From positions 1 to 19,138 of the forward strand of contig JAKJAB010000021.1 in NCBI GenBank assembly GCA_022707725.1: a stretch of DNA of 19,138 bases. Direction: 5' to 3'. Below, piece after piece: positions 16,187-19,138 of this stretch. The stretch is from Chloroflexota bacterium (lineage in GTDB: Bacteria > Chloroflexota > Anaerolineae > B4-G1 > SLSP01). The position numbers were made by a program, and so were the translations under genes. Position 1 is the stretch's first letter. Every line of letters begins with the position of its first letter. The notes beneath the pieces were generated by a model that made no database searches, was not told the origin of the DNA, and was given only the letters and a program-made list of their open reading frames with translations.

Positions 16187-17110
16187 GTGGATAGGAGCTT
16201 GTTTTCCCGACAAAACTGGAAGCGCGACGGCTTGATGGTTCTGGGATGGTTGCTCGTGGTCGGATTGGCGGTTGCTCTGGTCTGGTACAGCTTTGGGAAT
16301 GAACCGGCAGCCTCCCCATCCGCGGATAAACCCGGCGATGGGGTGACACCGCAGCCACAACTGACAGCTTCTCCAACGTACGTCCTTCTGCCCACTGCGA
16401 CCCTTACGCCGATCCCGCAGACACTGCCCTCCCCCACGCCCGCGCCGACGGTCATCCCTCCAACACCAACGCCCACGCCGTACATCGTCGCCGGTGCAGA
16501 TGGCGTCAATGTGCGCACAGGGCCGGGCACGAATCACGAGCAAGTCGGCTACATCGATCCTGATGGACAGGCGGATTTCGTGGGCACCGAGGGCGATTGG
16601 GTGCAAATTCGCTACGACGGTGAAATCGCCTATGTCTACGGGCCGCTGGTTACCATCGTCCAGGCACAAGAGGCCGAAGCGACCGCGTCGTCCGAAACGC
16701 CAGCGCCAACCGGTGAGATCGTCGCGTGGTCCGAAGAACTGGCGCAACTGATCAACCAGCAACGAGTCGCGCAAGGACTCCCGGCCTACACGTACAGCGA
16801 GCCGCTGAAACAGGCGGCGCTGCTCCATGCCGTCGATTGCGCCGAACGCGGCGAACTGACGCATATCGGCTCCGACGGGTCGACGCTGTCGGTGCGTGTG
16901 AGCCGCGCCGGATATGATTCGGTGAACGTATCGGAGATCGCCGTCACCGGGGCAACACCGCAATCCGCCATGGAGCGGTGGATGGGCGAGACGCCGCCGA
17001 ATGACCCGCATCGCAGCCAGGTATTGAGTGCCTCGATGAAGGAGATGGGCGTCGCCGTTGTCGCCGCGGGTGACACGTGTTACTTCGTCGCAGTTTTTGG
17101 ACGGCCATGA
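16187..17110 (+). CDS. Membrane-anchored SH3b-CAP domain protein
   Basis: A 307-residue surface protein starting at GTG; GGGAGG stands 7 bases upstream. Residues 1-14 are basic, 15-36 form one membrane helix, and 37-97 are a Pro/Thr/Ser-rich stalk (TPTPTP words). Residues about 98-157 form a bacterial SH3 domain (GVNVRTGPGTNHEQVGYI, WVQIRYDG, AYVYGPLV), a likely cell-wall or glycan binder. Residues 180-307 form a YkwD-like CAP/SCP domain with LLHAVDCAERGELTHIGSDG, in which His214 and His226 match the conserved His positions, and the ending FVAVFGRP. The protein probably sits outside the membrane. Its biochemical activity is unknown, as for most bacterial CAP proteins. Confidence 0.88.
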   Translation: MDRSLFSRQNWKRDGLMVLGWLLVVGLAVALVWYSFGNEPAASPSADKPGDGVTPQPQLTASPTYVLLPTATLTPIPQTLPSPTPAPTVIPPTPTPTPYIVAGADGVNVRTGPGTNHEQVGYIDPDGQADFVGTEGDWVQIRYDGEIAYVYGPLVTIVQAQEAEATASSETPAPTGEIVAWSEELAQLINQQRVAQGLPAYTYSEPLKQAALLHAVDCAERGELTHIGSDGSTLSVRVSRAGYDSVNVSEIAVTGATPQSAMERWMGETPPNDPHRSQVLSASMKEMGVAVVAAGDTCYFVAVFGRP

Positions 17111-17157
17111 TTTGTAGATGTAGACAAACCTTATATTTTGATCAACAGGAGTGATTC

Positions 17158-18594
17158 ATGACAAACAACACGCTCACACACAGCACGCCGGAAGCGCAGG
17201 GGATCGCATCACCGGCCATTCTCGCGTTCGTCGAGGCGGCAGATAAGGATATCGACAGCCTGCACAGCTTTATGCTGTTGCGCCACGGGGCCGTCGTCGC
17301 GCAGGGGTGGTGGTCACCCTACGCGCCGGAAATCCCGCACGTGCTTTTCTCGTTGAGCAAGAGCTTCACGTCCACTGCCGTGGGATTGGCGGTGGCAGAC
17401 GGCCTTCTGTCGGTGGACGATGCGGTGCTGTCGTTCTTCCCGGAAGACGCACCGAAAAAGGTGAGCCGCAATCTGGCGGCAATGCGCGTCCGGCACTTGC
17501 TGTCGATGTCCACCGGACACGCGCAGGACACAACAGAGTTCCTCTTCCGGCGGCGCGATGGCAACTGGGTCAAGGCGTTCCTGGCGCGGCCCGTGAAGTA
17601 CAAGCCGGGCGCGCACTTCCTCTACAACACCGGCGCATCCTACATCCTCTCGGCCATCGTGCAAAAGCTGACCGGCAGGACGATCCTGGATTACCTCGGC
17701 GAGCGCATCTTCGCCCCGTTAGGCATCGAGGGAGCGACGTGGGAAACGTGTCCACGGGGGATCAACACCGGCGGTTTCGGGCTGAACGTCAAGACAGCAG
17801 ATATCGCCAAGTTCGGGCAGTTGTATTTGCAAAAAGGCCGCTGGGACGGAAAGCAGCTCCTCCCCGAAGCGTGGGTCGAAGAGGCCACCCGGTTCCAGAT
17901 CGACAACGCGCCCAACCCCAGCCCCGACTGGGTGCAGGGCTACGGCTATCAATTCTGGCGCTGCCAGCCGCAAAACGTCTATCGCGGCGACGGGGCGTTC
18001 GGGCAGTACTGCATCGTGATGCCTGACCAGGATGCCGTGGTCGCCATCACCAGCGGGGTAAGCGACATGCAGGCCGTGATGACGCTCGTCTGGACGCAGT
18101 TGTTGCCGGCGATGCAGCCCACTCCACTGCCGGCCGATGATACAGCACACACGGCCCTGGAGCAAAAACTTGCGTCACTGCAAATGAAAGTGCAACCAGG
18201 ACAACCCACGTCACCGGTCGCAGCAAAAGTATCCGGCAAACGCTTCGTCTTCGAGAAGAACGACCAACGGATCAAGAGCGTCACACTTGATTTCGCCGGG
18301 GATGCCGGCGTCATCACCATCCGCGACGCGAGCGGGACGCACAAGATCGCGTGCGGGCGCGGCGCGTGGGTCACGGGGATGACGGCGTTCGACGCCCAAT
18401 TCCCGCGACGGGTCGCTGCCAGCGCGGCGTGGACGGACGAGAACACGTACACGATAGAACTCTGCTTCTACGAGACGCCATTCTGCCCTATCATCACCTG
18501 CACGTTCGACGGGGATCAACTGACGTACCAGTTCACATCGAATGTGAGTTTCGGGCCGGTAGAACGCCCACCTCTGGTAGGTAGAAAGAGCTAG
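17158..18594 (+). CDS. Beta-lactamase-family serine hydrolase (class C/EstB-like)
   Basis: A 478-residue protein of the PF00144 family. The nucleophile motif SxxK is Ser65-Leu-Ser-Lys68 in HVLFSLSKSFTSTAVG, and the second motif is Tyr156-Asn-Thr in FLYNTGASYILSAI. Further family marks are HLLSMSTGH, GGFGLNVKTADIAKFGQLYL and, near residue 280, GDGAFGQYCIV in place of the KTG/HxG triad. After about residue 330 there is an extra beta-rich domain seen in some esterase-like members. No signal peptide is visible, so it is probably cytoplasmic and an esterase, amidase or peptidase rather than a drug-resistance enzyme. AGGAG lies 7 bases before ATG. The next gene begins at the base after its stop. 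Confidence 0.88.
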   Translation: MTNNTLTHSTPEAQGIASPAILAFVEAADKDIDSLHSFMLLRHGAVVAQGWWSPYAPEIPHVLFSLSKSFTSTAVGLAVADGLLSVDDAVLSFFPEDAPKKVSRNLAAMRVRHLLSMSTGHAQDTTEFLFRRRDGNWVKAFLARPVKYKPGAHFLYNTGASYILSAIVQKLTGRTILDYLGERIFAPLGIEGATWETCPRGINTGGFGLNVKTADIAKFGQLYLQKGRWDGKQLLPEAWVEEATRFQIDNAPNPSPDWVQGYGYQFWRCQPQNVYRGDGAFGQYCIVMPDQDAVVAITSGVSDMQAVMTLVWTQLLPAMQPTPLPADDTAHTALEQKLASLQMKVQPGQPTSPVAAKVSGKRFVFEKNDQRIKSVTLDFAGDAGVITIRDASGTHKIACGRGAWVTGMTAFDAQFPRRVAASAAWTDENTYTIELCFYETPFCPIITCTFDGDQLTYQFTSNVSFGPVERPPLVGRKS

Positions 18595-19005
18595 GTGTCG
18601 AAGTATCAGTTCGTCACATATCCTTCTTCTTTCGGGCCGTTCAGCCTGGTCTGGCAAGAGACCGAGGCCAGGCCGCGCGTCCAGCGCGTCTTACGGGCGG
18701 AACACCAAATTCCGCGCGGCTGGGTGAGCGCCTACGGCCGGATCGCCGCGCATCTGGGCGTATCGGGCGGCGCGCGCGCCGTCGGAAACGCGCTCGCGCA
18801 GAACCCGTTCCCTATCCTCATCCCGCGCCATCGCGCCATCCGCGCCGACGGCTCGTTGGGCGGTTACCAGGGCGGCGCGGCCATGAAGCGGACGCTGCGT
18901 GAGCGCGAGGGGCTGACGTTTTCACCCGCCGGGAAAGTGATACTGCGACCCAGCCGTGGGGACTGCGTTCGGTCTGGTTCCGCGATCCCGACGGCAATAT
19001 CGTGA
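18595..19005 (+). CDS. Alkyltransferase-like (MGMT-family) DNA-binding protein, 3' end altered
   Basis: A 136-residue protein from GTG directly following the TAG of the hydrolase; only weak AAAGAG precedes it, so coupling is likely. Residues 27-110 follow the MGMT/Ada C-terminal domain: QIPRGWVSAYGRIAAHLG, then the DNA-binding helix ARAVGNALAQNPFPILIP and SLGGYQGGAAMKRTLRE. The alkyl-acceptor PCHR motif is PRHR here, so Cys is replaced by Arg and repair by alkyl transfer is impossible. Alkyltransferase-like proteins (PWHR) bind O6-alkylguanine and recruit other repair; a similar role is inferred. The family part ends at GKVIL (about residue 117). The last 19 residues are the wrong frame of a fused VOC gene end. 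Confidence 0.75.
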   Translation: MSKYQFVTYPSSFGPFSLVWQETEARPRVQRVLRAEHQIPRGWVSAYGRIAAHLGVSGGARAVGNALAQNPFPILIPRHRAIRADGSLGGYQGGAAMKRTLREREGLTFSPAGKVILRPSRGDCVRSGSAIPTAIS

Positions 19006-19037
19006 ACTTCTGCGCGCCGGTCGAATCAGCAGATTGA
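18941..19037 (+). pseudogene. 3' end of a glyoxalase/bleomycin-resistance (VOC) gene
   Basis: In the frame ending at TGA 19035-19037 the sequence reads SDTATQPWGLRSVWFRDPDG then NIVNFCAPVESAD. The pattern PWGxRSVxFRDPDGNxVxF is the classic last strand of VOC (PF00903) proteins, including the metal-ligand region. Nothing upstream in this frame belongs to the family, because the alkyltransferase-like gene occupies that place. It is a gene-end remnant created by a deletion or recombination. Confidence 0.75.
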
Positions 19038-19045
19038 GCAGATAG
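19028..19045. repeat. 9-base tandem repeat at the VOC stop
   Basis: AGCAGATTG followed by AGCAGATAG, two near-identical copies; the VOC TGA stop (19035-19037) straddles the border between them. Confidence 0.5.
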
Positions 19046-19075
19046 GCAATAAGAGGTTGCGGGCAGATTTTCAAC

Positions 19076-19102
19076 CGCGAATCTCGCAAATCTACGCGAA
19101 TC
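19076..19102. repeat. Short CGCGAATCT-type tandem repeat
   Basis: CGCGAATCT, CGCAAATCTA and CGCGAATC follow one another. It is another array of 8-10-base words. No gene is visible in 19038-19138. Confidence 0.6.
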
Positions 19103-19138
19103 GTAACTATTCAGGTGGGACGCACTTTTACGCCTGTA

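Overview
The window looks like chromosomal DNA of a free-living bacterium, most likely a Chloroflexota (Anaerolineae-like) organism. That assignment is inference. It rests on the gene style (a GH38 mannosidase, a Pro/Thr-rich SH3b-CAP surface protein, a receiver protein ending in a Cys-rich tail) and on short tandem repeats of roughly 8-base words in the gaps between genes. TGA is an ordinary stop here, so the standard bacterial code applies. Base composition is uneven: one 60-base line in the mannosidase (12061-12120) is 41/60 G+C, while two lines in the 4469-6007 gene are 17/60 and 23/60.

Minus strand, 1-7041: a surface-glycan cluster read right to left. A polyprenyl-phosphate glycosyltransferase (6064-7029) sits behind a TGTTATAAT promoter. 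It is followed by an AT-rich GT39-like membrane glycosyltransferase (4469-6007), a broken multi-pass membrane protein (2449-4350), a GT4 glycosyltransferase, a GT2 glycosyltransferase and a second GT2 cut by the window edge. Spacing is tight and the last two overlap by an ATGA. The expected logic is synthesis of lipid-linked sugar by the first enzyme, use of it by the membrane transferases, and chain building by the soluble enzymes.

Minus strand, 7219-9347: a glucokinase and a pair of half-size YeeE/YedE sulfur-compound permeases, probably one transcript from a good promoter at 9389-9417. Plus strand, 9535-10206: a divergent orphan response regulator with receiver, coiled coil and a Cys/His tail.

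Plus strand, 10287-19138: a broken GH38 alpha-mannosidase, a remnant of a DNA methyltransferase, two MFS transporters, an SH3b-CAP anchored surface protein, a beta-lactamase-family serine hydrolase, and an alkyltransferase-like gene whose 3' end runs into a leftover glyoxalase/VOC gene end.

The main theme is gene decay and rearrangement: an in-frame TGA plus a frameshift in one membrane protein, an out-of-frame internal deletion in the mannosidase, two gene-end remnants (methyltransferase and VOC), and short repeats planted at gene 3' ends. I did not find a convincing new multi-gene system such as a defence island, CRISPR array or prophage.
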